Assembly (NCBI RefSeq): GCF_017569185.1
Contig: NZ_CP071869.1
Coordinates: 248,001 to 312,000 of the forward strand
Length of the DNA stretch: 64,000 nt
Source: Polaribacter cellanae
GTDB lineage: Bacteria > Bacteroidota > Bacteroidia > Flavobacteriales > Flavobacteriaceae
Direction of reading: 5' to 3'
Part shown: piece after piece, positions 17,171 to 27,219 of the stretch
How positions within the stretch are numbered: position 1 is the stretch's first letter
Layout: each line of letters begins with the position of its first letter
Notes under the pieces: generated by a model
The model's input: the letters and a program-made list of their open reading frames with translations, nothing else
What the model was told of the DNA's origin: nothing
The model's database searches: none
Translations under genes and position numbers: made by a program

Positions 17171-17551
17171 CTAAAATAATAAATTGATTTTTGGTATGTA
17201 GATAAAACCAGCGACTATTAGAGAAATAATAGCAGCAAATGTTGGTGCACCTGCTGCAATATCTTTAATTAAACCAATTTTTACATGAAAATCTGGATGA
17301 ATAAAATCAGCAACTTCTTCTATAGCTGTGTTTACAGCTTCTGCAACTAAAACGAGTCCTATTACAATAAATTGCAACATCCACTCTGTATTAGAAATGT
17401 TAAAGTAGAAACCCAAAATAGTCGCGAAAACAGCTACACAAAGTTGCGCTTTTATACTATCTTCTTTAGTTATAAGTCGCCAAACACCTCTAAATGCAAA
17501 TTTTAAACTTCGCAATCTACCTCTAAGAAAACCATCGTTCGGATTCTTCAT
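17171..17551 (-). CDS. dgkA: Diacylglycerol kinase family protein
   Basis: Small integral membrane kinase of the DgkA/undecaprenol kinase family, recycling lipid alcohols by phosphorylation. It has 126 residues, three membrane helices and the family signature EAVNTAIEEVADFIHPDFH, including the catalytic Glu and the metal-binding Glu residues. Substrate could be diacylglycerol or undecaprenol. It begins four bases after the tpx stop, so the two are probably co-transcribed. Confidence 0.9.
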   Translation of the reverse strand: MKNPNDGFLRGRLRSLKFAFRGVWRLITKEDSIKAQLCVAVFATILGFYFNISNTEWMLQFIVIGLVLVAEAVNTAIEEVADFIHPDFHVKIGLIKDIAAGAPTFAAIISLIVAGFIYIPKINLLF

Positions 17552-17555
17552 AAAA

Positions 17556-18053
17556 TTAAATCGCTTTTAAAGCAGCTTCGTAATTTGGTTCGTTTACAAT
17601 TTCAGAAACTTGTTCTGTATAAGCTACTTTCCCTTCTTTATCAACAATAACAACAGCTCTAGAATGTAAGTGAGCTAATGGGCCGTTTTTAATTTCTAAT
17701 TGATATTTTTTACCAAAATCTCCAGTCGCAAAGTCAGATAACATTTCTACATTATCAATTCCTTCTGCGCCACAAAAACGTGCTTGGGCAAATGGTAAAT
17801 CTTTAGAAATACATAAAACAACAGTATTCTCTAAATTAGCCGCTTTTTTATTGAATTCACGAACAGAAGTTGCACAGGTTCCAGTATCTACAGACGGAAA
17901 AATATTTAAAATAACATTTTTACCAGCAAAATCAGATAATTTTTTATGCCCTAATTCAATCGTTGTTAACGTAAAATTTGGAGCTTTTTCTCCAATTTTA
18001 GGTAAATTTCCAATGGTATTTATTGTGTTTCCTTTTAAAGTGATATTTGCCAT
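17556..18053 (-). CDS. tpx: Thiol peroxidase (Tpx-type atypical 2-Cys peroxiredoxin)
   Basis: Reduces lipid and hydrogen peroxides using thioredoxin. I chose the ATG at 18051-18053 (MANITLKGNTINTIGNLP) rather than an upstream in-frame ATG at 18086, because it gives 165 residues with the peroxidatic Cys at 60 (VDTGTCATSVREF) and the resolving Cys at 94 (ARFCGAEG), almost exactly the positions in E. coli Tpx, and because a good promoter (18074-18105) covers the longer start. First gene of the tpx-dgkA pair and possibly of the run through ftsK to ribB. Confidence 0.94.
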   Translation of the reverse strand: MANITLKGNTINTIGNLPKIGEKAPNFTLTTIELGHKKLSDFAGKNVILNIFPSVDTGTCATSVREFNKKAANLENTVVLCISKDLPFAQARFCGAEGIDNVEMLSDFATGDFGKKYQLEIKNGPLAHLHSRAVVIVDKEGKVAYTEQVSEIVNEPNYEAALKAI

Positions 18054-18073
18054 TTTTATAAGTTTTATTTTTT

Positions 18074-18105
18074 CAAAAATAACCATTTTTATTGTAATTA
18101 TTCAA
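18074..18105 (-). promoter_or_regulatory. tpx: Promoter for tpx
   Basis: On the minus strand a TTG (18105-18103) and TATTTTTG (18081-18074) are separated by 21 bases, matching the Bacteroidota consensus TTG-N19-21-TAnnTTTG. The predicted transcript starts near 18068, just upstream of the chosen ATG. Confidence 0.65.
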
Positions 18106-18180
18106 TGAAAATTACGGAAGTTGTTATGCAAAAAATCTTTGTGTAATACGTATCTTCGCAGTCCTAAAAATTATTGAAAG

Positions 18181-19578
18181 TTGAATATTTCTCAATACAC
18201 ATCTGAGTTTAAATACAATTGGAAACTTGCTGCACCTGTAATGTTAGGCATGTTGGGGCATACATTTGTTAGTTTTATAGATAATATTATGGTTGGGCAA
18301 ATAGGAACTGCAGAATTGGCAGCAGTTTCTTTAGGAAACAGTTTTATGTTTATTGCCATGTCTATTGGAATTGGTTTTTCTACAGCAATTACGCCTTTAA
18401 TTGCAGAAGCAGATTCTTCTAATAACTTACAACAAGCAAGATCTACCTACAAACATGGGTTGTTTTTATGCACTGTTTTGGGTATTTTAATGTTTTTAGT
18501 AGTTTATTTTTCCAAGCCTTTAATGTACTTAATGCAACAACCAGAAGAAGTTGTGGCTTTGGCAATTCCTTATTTAGATTTGGTGGCTTTTTCGTTAATT
18601 CCATTAATTGTTTTTCAGGCAATTAAACAGTTTAGTGATGGAATGTCTATGACGAAACACCCAATGTATGCAACACTTTTGGCGAACATTATAAATGTAA
18701 TTTTAAACTATTTATTAATTTTTGGAAAATTTGGTTTTCCTGAAATGGGTATTGTTGGTGCAGCTTATGGAACCTTGGTTTCTAGAGTAATTATGGTGGT
18801 TTATTTATGGCTAGTTTTACGTTTTAAAGAGCGTTCAGGGCGTATTGTAAAAGACATTAAATTTTTCGTTTTAGATACTTTAATGATTAAAAGAATTATC
18901 AACTTAGGTTCTTTAAGTGCGATGCAAATGTTTTTCGAAGTCGCAATTTTTACAGCAGCCATTTGGTTGAGTGGTTTGTTGGGGAAAAATCCGCAAGCAG
19001 CAAACCAAATCGCATTAAACTTATCTTCGATGACTTTTATGGTAGCAATGGGTTTAAGTGTTGCATCTATGATTCGTGTTGGTAACCAAAAAGGATTGCA
19101 AAATTTTAAAGAACTGCGTAGAATTGCTTTTTCACTATTTCTTCTTGGAACATTATTTGCCATTTTCTTTGCTTTAGTCTTCTTTATTTTCCATAAAAGT
19201 TTACCTAATATTTATGTCGATTTAAGTGATGCTGAAAATTATGCAGATAATATGCAAGTGTTATCAATCGCCTCTAAATTATTGTTAGCTGCAGCGTTTT
19301 TCCAAATATCAGATAGTATTCAAGTCGTTGTTTTAGGGGCTTTACGTGGTTTACAAGATGTTAAAATACCAACGATTTTAACTTTTGTTTCTTATTGGGT
19401 GGTTGGTTTTCCAGTTTCTTATTTCTTAGGGAAAGAAGAAATGTATGGAAGCTTTGGAATTTGGTTGGGTTTATTAGCAGGTTTAACAACGGCTTCGATA
19501 TTATTATTTATCAGATTTAATTCCTTAACTTTAAAGTTGATAAATGAAAAAGAAATACAACAAGAAAAAATACAATAA
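18181..19578 (+). CDS. MATE family efflux transporter
   Basis: Inner-membrane cation/drug antiporter of the MATE/NorM type. The 465-residue protein has about 12 hydrophobic segments and the family openings APVMLGMLGHTFVSFIDNIM and GTAELAAVSLGNS. Translation appears to start at a TTG (MNISQYTSEFKYNW), since the next in-frame ATG falls inside the first helix. Its substrate cannot be deduced. An 80-residue conserved gene follows closely and may be co-transcribed. Confidence 0.9.
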   Translation: MNISQYTSEFKYNWKLAAPVMLGMLGHTFVSFIDNIMVGQIGTAELAAVSLGNSFMFIAMSIGIGFSTAITPLIAEADSSNNLQQARSTYKHGLFLCTVLGILMFLVVYFSKPLMYLMQQPEEVVALAIPYLDLVAFSLIPLIVFQAIKQFSDGMSMTKHPMYATLLANIINVILNYLLIFGKFGFPEMGIVGAAYGTLVSRVIMVVYLWLVLRFKERSGRIVKDIKFFVLDTLMIKRIINLGSLSAMQMFFEVAIFTAAIWLSGLLGKNPQAANQIALNLSSMTFMVAMGLSVASMIRVGNQKGLQNFKELRRIAFSLFLLGTLFAIFFALVFFIFHKSLPNIYVDLSDAENYADNMQVLSIASKLLLAAAFFQISDSIQVVVLGALRGLQDVKIPTILTFVSYWVVGFPVSYFLGKEEMYGSFGIWLGLLAGLTTASILLFIRFNSLTLKLINEKEIQQEKIQ

Positions 19579-19616
19579 CAACAAGGAGCTTAAATACCTT
19601 GTTAAAAATAAATAGC

Positions 19617-19841
19617 ATGACTTTACCAAAATTTTTATTAGCAGATAACAGTAACTTTCCAGAAGATATTTTTGTTTTACATACCGAGTTTCCTCGTTTT
19701 GTAATTAATTTAAAAGATGATGAAATTGAGTGGTTCGAAGATTTAACAGGCGAAAAAGAAGAAGATATTGCTACAGAATTAGCAGATTTAATGGATAAAG
19801 CTGGTGCTTTTTATGATGAAGAAATAAAGCAATATGAATAG
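19617..19841 (+). CDS. Conserved hypothetical acidic protein
   Basis: Small soluble protein of 74 residues (MTLPKFLLADNSNFPEDIFV) rich in Glu and Asp (DDEIEWFEDLTGEKEEDIATE). An in-frame upstream start at 19599 would add six residues, but the family, as I recall it from Flavobacteriia, begins at MTLPKFLLADN. No domain or catalytic motif is evident. It follows the MATE gene by 38 bases on the same strand. Function unknown. Confidence 0.75.
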   Translation: MTLPKFLLADNSNFPEDIFVLHTEFPRFVINLKDDEIEWFEDLTGEKEEDIATELADLMDKAGAFYDEEIKQYE

Positions 19842-19857
19842 CGTAGTTTGAATTTTA

Positions 19858-19913
19858 AGTATTAAGAATCAAGTATTAAGTATTAAGTATCAAGAATCAA
19901 GAATCAAGTATTA
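19858..19913. repeat. Eight tandem 7-base units, consensus AGWATYA
   Basis: Eight contiguous heptamers without interruption: AGTATTA or AGAATCA variants in the order 1,2,1,1,mixed,2,2,1 (mixed is AGTATCA). The next unit (AGATTTT) breaks the pattern. The array begins 16 bases after the stop of the acidic protein. No CRISPR-like spacers are present. Confidence 0.85.
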
Positions 19914-20040
19914 AGATTTTAGAATGCTTGAGGTTTGAATACGAATTTCACAAATTGCACGGATTTTTGGGTTGATGATGTTCATTATACTTTGTAAAAT
20001 TTCTTCAAAAGTAATCCTTCTATCAAATAATAAAACTAAA

Positions 20041-20074
20041 AAAACCTCACTCTTAAATAATAGGAGCGAGGTTT
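20041..20074 (-). terminator. Intrinsic terminator after the DEAD-box helicase
   Basis: AAACCTCACTCTT near 20042-20054 pairs with AGGAGCGAGGTTT near 20062-20074 apart from two mismatched or wobble positions. On the minus strand a T-run follows, so it ends the helicase transcript. Confidence 0.65.
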
Positions 20075-20098
20075 GTATATTTTAAAGAATAAGTTCCT

Positions 20099-21913
20099 CT
20101 ATCTTTCCCTACGTCTTCTTCCAAAACCACCAGATTTTCTATCTCCACCAGAACTTCTGTCTGGCCTGTCTGAAGATCTTCTTCTTCCACCACCATTATC
20201 ACTACTTCTTCTAGAAGAAGGGCCGTCTGAACTTCTACGTCTTCCAAAACCGCCATCTTTTTTACCGAAAGGTTTTTTGCCACCTCTTCTTCCACCACCA
20301 GAACGTTCTTTTTTCGTAATTTCTACGTTTACAGAACGTCCATCAAAATCGGGTTGATTTGATGAAAAAGCTTCTAAAGTTTTGTCCTCAAAATTTTTAT
20401 CGATTTCAAAGAAAGAAAAAGTGTCTAAAATATCAATGGCTCCGATTTCTATTTTGTCACCAATATTTTGGTCGTTAATTAAACCAATTAATTTTGCAGG
20501 ATTCAAACTATCTTTTCTACCAATATTTATAAAGAAACGAGTCATATTCTCGTTTGTTGCTCTTGCTCTAGAATTATCTTTAGAAGATAAATCGTTTAAA
20601 TCTTTAGCATTTTCGTAATACTTTAACATGGTGTTAAACTCTAAAGAAACAAACTTCTGAATTAATTCTTCTCTATTTAAGCTTTCTAATTTCTCGTAAA
20701 TGCTTGGCAAGAATTCGTTAATTTCAGATTCGTTTACTTCGGTTTCGTGAACTTTATCAATTAAGTTCATTAATTGATTTTTAACAATCTCTTTCCCTGT
20801 AGGAACTTTCGTTTCTACAAATTTCTTTTTAATAATTCTTTCGATTTGGCGTAACTTCCCTTTTTCTTTTCCATTTACCAAAACAATAGAAATACCTTTG
20901 TTACCAGCTCTACCAGTTCTACCACTTCTATGGGTGTAGTTTTCTATTTGATCTGGTAATTTGTGGTTTAAAACGTGTGTTAATTCGGTAACATCCAATC
21001 CACGAGCAGCAACATCTGTCGCAACTAATATTTGTATGGTTTTCTTTCGAAATTTCCCCATTACAGAATCTCTTTGTCCTTGAGATAAATCTCCATGTAA
21101 AGAATCTGCACTGTAGCCATCTTTTATTAAATTGTCTGCAACTTCTTGTGTTTCTCTACGAGTTCTACAAAAAATAATTGCATAAATATCTGGATTTAAA
21201 TCCGCAATTCTCTTTAAAGCTGGGTAACGAGTTCTTTCTGTAACCGAATAATATTCGTGACTTACATTGTCTGAGCCTTTATTTTTTTCACCAGAAGTAA
21301 TTTCTACTGGCTTAGTCATATAACTTCTTGCAATAGATTCTACTTCTTTTGGGAAAGTTGCAGAAAACAATAGCGTTTGTTTGGTTTCTGGAGTTGCTTC
21401 TAAAACTTTATCAAGTTCATCTTTAAACCCCATATTTAACATTTCGTCTGCTTCGTCTAAGACCAACCATCGAACATTTCCTAATTTTAAAGCTCTTCTA
21501 TTGATTAAATCTACGGTTCTACCTGGAGTACCCACTACAATTTGCGACCCTCTTTTTAAAGATCTAATTTGTTGGTCCATATTCGCACCACCATAAACAG
21601 TGGTAACTTTTACGTTTTTTAAGTATTTGCAAAAGTCTTCGATATTTTTACCAATTTGAACGGCTAATTCTCTTGTTGGAGATAAAATAATCGCTTGTAC
21701 ATTGCTGTTGCTTTCGTCTAAAAGCTCTAATATTGGCAAACTAAAAGCGGCAGTTTTACCTGTACCTGTTTGTGCAAATGCTTTTAAATCGGTTGTAGAT
21801 GTAATAATTTGAGGAATTGCTTTCTCTTGAATAACAGTTGGTTTTTCGTAACCTAAATCTGTTAATGCTTTCTTGATAGGCTCTTTTAAGCCTAATTCTA
21901 AAAATGTTGACAT
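20099..21913 (-). CDS. DEAD-box ATP-dependent RNA helicase
   Basis: Cytosolic RNA helicase of 604 residues, DeaD/CsdA-like, likely acting in ribosome assembly or mRNA decay at low temperature. Motifs run in order: Q motif, AQTGTGKTAAF, PTRELA, TPGR, LDEADEML, SATF, then the second RecA domain with ATDVAARGLDV and HRSGRTGRAG. A DbpA-like RNA-binding domain is at about residues 485-555 (FFEIDKNFED, DGRSVNVEITK). The tail is a low-complexity RGG/Arg-Ser-rich stretch (GGRRGGKK, SSRRSSDNGGGRRR). A promoter about 100 bases upstream leaves a leader of about 90 bases, as in many cold-shock genes. Confidence 0.93.
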   Translation of the reverse strand: MSTFLELGLKEPIKKALTDLGYEKPTVIQEKAIPQIITSTTDLKAFAQTGTGKTAAFSLPILELLDESNSNVQAIILSPTRELAVQIGKNIEDFCKYLKNVKVTTVYGGANMDQQIRSLKRGSQIVVGTPGRTVDLINRRALKLGNVRWLVLDEADEMLNMGFKDELDKVLEATPETKQTLLFSATFPKEVESIARSYMTKPVEITSGEKNKGSDNVSHEYYSVTERTRYPALKRIADLNPDIYAIIFCRTRRETQEVADNLIKDGYSADSLHGDLSQGQRDSVMGKFRKKTIQILVATDVAARGLDVTELTHVLNHKLPDQIENYTHRSGRTGRAGNKGISIVLVNGKEKGKLRQIERIIKKKFVETKVPTGKEIVKNQLMNLIDKVHETEVNESEINEFLPSIYEKLESLNREELIQKFVSLEFNTMLKYYENAKDLNDLSSKDNSRARATNENMTRFFINIGRKDSLNPAKLIGLINDQNIGDKIEIGAIDILDTFSFFEIDKNFEDKTLEAFSSNQPDFDGRSVNVEITKKERSGGGRRGGKKPFGKKDGGFGRRRSSDGPSSRRSSDNGGGRRRSSDRPDRSSGGDRKSGGFGRRRRER

Positions 21914-22011
21914 TACTGTGTTTTTGTAGATTCACAGAACGCCCACCTGCAAACCCAATTATAATTTTCGACTTGTTTTTTTATTGAAAAATTTTCAAAA
22001 TTAAAAACGTG

Positions 22012-22019
22012 CAAATGTA
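22012..22019 (-). promoter_or_regulatory. Candidate promoter -7 box for the DEAD-box gene
   Basis: TACATTTG on the minus strand fits TAnnTTTG and would give a 5' leader of about 90 bases before the ATG at 21913. The leader includes the G-rich stretch GCAGGTGGGCG (about 21938-21948). Confidence 0.45.
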
Positions 22020-22057
22020 CATTAAATTAAATTAATAGCATTTTTTTACTTTTTTTA

Positions 22058-23443
22058 TTAGTTTTTGTTCAATTCTTTTAGTTGATTGTAGATTTTTGGC
22101 GAAGAAATCGAAGCATATCCATTTTCTACAATTCCGTTTGTATTAATAAGAATTGTTCTAGGCATTTTACTCGTTAAGAAAGAGTTTGCATTACTAGTTT
22201 CGTTAATGTAATATTGTTCTTTAATATCTAATTTTTCGATTCTGTCTTTATCATTTCCATCGATTTTTACAATTAAAAACTGTAATTTTGGGAAATTGTT
22301 TTGAAAATATTTAATTCTTGGAGCAATGTATTCTTTAGATGCATGTTCTGGATTCCAAAAGAATAAAACAGTATTTTTGTTTTTTATAATCTCTTCAATT
22401 TTAATTGGATGTTTTGTAAAATCGAAAATTGTAAAACCTTCAACTTTATCTCCTTTTTTGAATTTTTTGCTATCTTCTACCAGTTTTTTAATAATTTTTT
22501 TATCTTCTTTATTTGTAGAAAATTTAACGAAAGTATTAAAAGCCTCTTCGTTAATATCGCAACTAGATTTGTCGTAAAAGTGATCTAAAACCGTTTTTTT
22601 TAAGAATGCATTTTTAGACTCTTTTGAGTTAATTTTATTGTTTATTGTATTTAATAAATCTACTGTAAACTTAGAAGAATAATGGTTTCTCATAGGTTTG
22701 TATCCTAAAGAAAAGGTGTAATTGTAAAGGTAATTTTTAATATACGATGCATAAGGCGTGTAATACATTAAAGAATCGCTATTTAAATCTATTTTATTTC
22801 TGTAATCGTAAAAAGAAGCATTTACTTTTGGGAAATCTTTTAAGCCTTTATACCTTAAATGTTCTGTTGGGTATCTTTCTAAACGTGAGTAGATAGGAAA
22901 AGTTAAAGCTGTTTTTAACACTTTTCGAAATCCAGCAGTTTCATTAGGATGTTCGTCTATATACGTTTGATATGTAATTAGTTTTTGCTCTAAAATAGAA
23001 TCTATCTTCTTTTTATAAGCAGCAGGTTTTAGTCTATTTAAGCTATAAAAGAAACGATTATCGTTTTCGTCTTCTAAAAAACAATCAATTAAAATATTAT
23101 TTCTTGCTGCTCCTTTTCCTGTAAAAACTAAAGATTCGTCGAAATCCCAAGTGTTTAAACGTAACATTAAACTATCTTTTGGTTCTAGATAAATAAACTG
23201 GTTTTCGTTTCCATGAACAAAATAATACAATCCTTCATTAAGATTTTTATAATTTTTTATAAACTTATTTCTAGAATCTAAATACAAAGTATCAATAACC
23301 TTATCCATAACATATAGCACAACTTGTTTCGATTTTGGGTTGATAATTTTACCACCAAAAAAAATTTGTGCATTTTTCTTGCTATTTGTACAACCAAGAA
23401 TAGTTGCAGAAATTAATAATATGTATAATATTTTTTTTATCAT
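22058..23443 (-). CDS. Thioredoxin-fold (TlpA-like) lipoprotein without CxxC
   Basis: Envelope lipoprotein of 461 residues with a lipobox ATILGC (Cys18). The N-terminal part (about 25-120) resembles the DUF4369-type beta domain found before TlpA modules; the middle is helical; the C-terminal about 120 residues have a thioredoxin/AhpC-like pattern. At the place of the redox motif the sequence is WNPEHAS (363-369), so the usual W-C-x-x-C cysteines are absent and a disulfide role is unlikely. The cis-Pro region SKMPRTILIN is kept. A single-gene unit with a TACATTTG -7 box 23 bases upstream. Confidence 0.7.
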   Translation of the reverse strand: MIKKILYILLISATILGCTNSKKNAQIFFGGKIINPKSKQVVLYVMDKVIDTLYLDSRNKFIKNYKNLNEGLYYFVHGNENQFIYLEPKDSLMLRLNTWDFDESLVFTGKGAARNNILIDCFLEDENDNRFFYSLNRLKPAAYKKKIDSILEQKLITYQTYIDEHPNETAGFRKVLKTALTFPIYSRLERYPTEHLRYKGLKDFPKVNASFYDYRNKIDLNSDSLMYYTPYASYIKNYLYNYTFSLGYKPMRNHYSSKFTVDLLNTINNKINSKESKNAFLKKTVLDHFYDKSSCDINEEAFNTFVKFSTNKEDKKIIKKLVEDSKKFKKGDKVEGFTIFDFTKHPIKIEEIIKNKNTVLFFWNPEHASKEYIAPRIKYFQNNFPKLQFLIVKIDGNDKDRIEKLDIKEQYYINETSNANSFLTSKMPRTILINTNGIVENGYASISSPKIYNQLKELNKN

Positions 23444-23465
23444 AAATTAATATTCAGGATACTCA

Positions 23466-23473
23466 CAAATGTA
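23466..23473 (-). promoter_or_regulatory. Candidate promoter -7 box for the thioredoxin-fold lipoprotein
   Basis: TACATTTG on the minus strand fits TAnnTTTG and is 23 bases upstream of the ATG at 23443. Confidence 0.45.
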
Positions 23474-23582
23474 AAAATTAGAAGTAGGCACCTTTGTTAA
23501 TTCACTGTTAAAAAAAATGAGGTGTTTTTTTATTTTATGTTCAATTTTTTTAATATAAAAATCTAATGAGTATTCCTCCTAA

Positions 23583-25250
<1,668 letters not shown>

Positions 25251-25523
25251 GTTTTGTATTGATTTTAGTACTTTATGTTTGTAGGCTTCAATTAAAAAAT
25301 GACTACTAAATTTACTTTTTAGACAGCCTTTTTTATGATTATAATTTTTAATTAACTTGAGTTCGATATTCTATTAATTACTTGAATATTTTTCTTTTGA
25401 AAATCAATGTCATTCAATAAACACAGGAAAAGAAATTTCACAAACTGTGTTATGAGGTTTCTTCTATCGTCGAAATGATATAGATGCATAAATATAAGTA
25501 ACTATATATCAAATAATTAACAT
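25251..25523. other. Gene-free spacer with degenerate intergenic repeats
   Basis: No gene is visible between the ABC-F stop and the insertion sequence. It contains CTAAATTTACTTTTTAGACA and two further bases (25306-25327), which recurs with one change at 58378-58399, and TTCTTCTATCGTCGAAATGA (25459-25478), a degenerate form of the 'CGAAATGACA' repeats widespread in Flavobacteriia. Together they appear to be decayed copies of the same repeat family found after the DUF1569 gene. Confidence 0.5.
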
Positions 25524-25630
25524 AGAGTTATATTTCTTAAATCGAACTTATTGTTAAATATCTAGGCGCTTTCATAAAACAACGCATCCCTTGTTTTTAC
25601 GAGGGATTTGTTGTATTTTGTAGCTATAAT

Positions 25631-25670
25631 AAACCCCGAAAATGGCCAATATAGGCAAAAAACGGGGTTT
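25631..25670. terminator. Hairpin in the insertion-sequence leader
   Basis: AAACCCCG at 25631-25638 and CGGGGTTT at 25663-25670 are exact complements around a 24-base loop, followed by TTAATTT. It lies 15 bases before the transposase ATG and could block read-through into it. A second imperfect hairpin precedes it (25579-25591 with 25602-25614, 11 of 13 paired). Confidence 0.6.
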
Positions 25671-25684
25671 TAATTTCGATAATT

Positions 25685-27041
25685 ATGAAAGTACGAAGAA
25701 TTTCTGAAATGCAACACCGCATTTCAATTTTTTCCCCTCAGCGAGAATTATGATGCTCATTATGCGCGATTTTTAGAGGGAGATTTAGGTAAAATCTACT
25801 CTGCAATTCCTTGGAATGATTTAGTTAGCTCTTTTGGTATTTCTGAACAATCAAAAGGGAGAAACTATCTTTTTAGTCCTAAAGGAAGACTAGGTTTAAT
25901 GTTTTTAAAACATTATGCTAATTGTTCAGATAGAAAATTGATTGAGCAACTAAACTCGAATTTAGACTATCAATTTTTCTGTGATATAGAACTAGGTTTT
26001 GAACGCTTAACAAACTATAAAATAGTGAGCCAAATACGTTGTGAATTAGCAGAGAAACTCGATATTAATTCCATAGAAAAAATTCTATTCAACTCTTGGA
26101 AAAACGAAATTGAAAACCCCAATCAAATTGTAATGGATGCTACTTGTTATGAAAGTGAAGTTCGTTACCCTAGCATCCAAAAATTACTTTGGGAGTCGGT
26201 TCATTGGTTGTACAATCAATTACGTAAAACCTGCTCTATATTAGGGGTTAAAATGATTAGAAGTAAATATATCAAGTGGAAAAAACGTTATCAAGGATTT
26301 AGTAAAATGCGAAGAAAAACCAAGTCGAAACGTATTTCATTAACCCGAGGTTTACTCAATCTGTTAAGTAAATTTATCAACTTTGAAAAAAAGTTGTCAG
26401 AAAATCACAATATTGAGTTTATAGCTTTGTATTATAAGCGAATAAATACAATTCAAAGGATTTACAAACAACAAAAAGATCATTTTGATACAGGAGAAAA
26501 AATCAAAGATAGAATTGTAAGCATTCAAAAGGATTATATTCGTCCTATTGTTCGAGGAAAGGAAGTAAAACCTGTTGAATTTGGAGCAAAAGTTAACAAA
26601 GTTCAAATTGATGGAATTAGCTTTATCGAACATATTAACTTTAATGCATTTCATGAAGGAAATCGTTTTATTCAAACAGTCCAAAAAGCACAAGGATTAA
26701 CTCGAAAAAAAGTAAAAATAGCTGGAGCAGATAAAATTTATGCCACCAATAAAAATAGAAAACACTGTAGTTCTAAGAACATAGAAACAGACTTTATCCC
26801 CAAGGGAAAAAAGCCGAAAAATCATAAAGAAAAAAAGCAACTTAGAGCTATTATCGCAAAAGAAAGAGCTACAAGATTAGAAGGTTCTTTTGGAAAGGAT
26901 AAAGAATATTATCACTTACGAAAAATAAAAGCCAAAACTAAAAAGAATGAAATTCTATGGATATTCTTTGGAATACACACAGGGAATGCTCTTGAAATTG
27001 GCCGAAGAAAAATAGCTAAAACAGCACAACAAGTAGCCTAA
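25685..27041 (+). pseudogene. DDE transposase, frameshifted at the third codon
   Basis: The transposase frame is open from 25689 to 27041 (about 450 codons) and encodes, from the start, KYEEFLKCNTAF, then YDAHYARFLEGDLGKIY and on to the DDE residues: VMDATCYESE (first Asp), IAGADKIYAT (second Asp) and ERATRLEGSFGKDK (Glu). It has no ATG until 25899. The natural ATG at 25685 lies one base out of frame and reaches a stop at 25751 after 22 codons. Removing one A from ATGAAAGTACGAAG restores MKYEEFLK. The simplest reading is a single-base insertion that inactivates the gene. Start at an internal ATG (25899, 380 residues) would lose about 70 residues. Confidence 0.8.
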
Positions 27042-27219
27042 ATTTGAAGCATTGAATATAGTTTTATGGGAGAGGTATGTCTTGTTGGGAAATTTTTAAG
27101 AAACTGAACCCTTAAAACAGCTTTAAAACAAAAATTGAGGGTAGAATTTAAATAATTATGCCCGCAATTTTAGCTGCATTTTTAAAAATAACCTATTTTC
27201 TGAATGTGCCTATCTATTT

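Larger units (their letters stand above)
25524..27112. mobile_element. Insertion sequence, IS5/IS1182-like DDE type (ends tentative)
   Basis: About 1.6 kb element containing one transposase. Candidate ends: AGAGTTATATTTCTTAAA at 25524-25541 and the complement of TTTAAGAAACTGAACCCT at 27095-27112, 14 of 18 positions matching. In this AT-rich DNA the match is suggestive only, and no clear target duplication flanks it. The left leader carries two hairpins (25579-25614 and 25631-25670), of the sort that shield transposases from outside transcription. Only one copy lies in the window. Confidence 0.6.

Noticed and set aside
19858-19913. Possible CRISPR array
   Set aside because: Units are 7 bases with no spacers and no cas genes nearby.
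20053-20298. Val/Glu-rich small frame at the end of the DEAD-box gene
   Set aside because: Alternative frame of the RGG/Arg-Ser-rich tail of the helicase.
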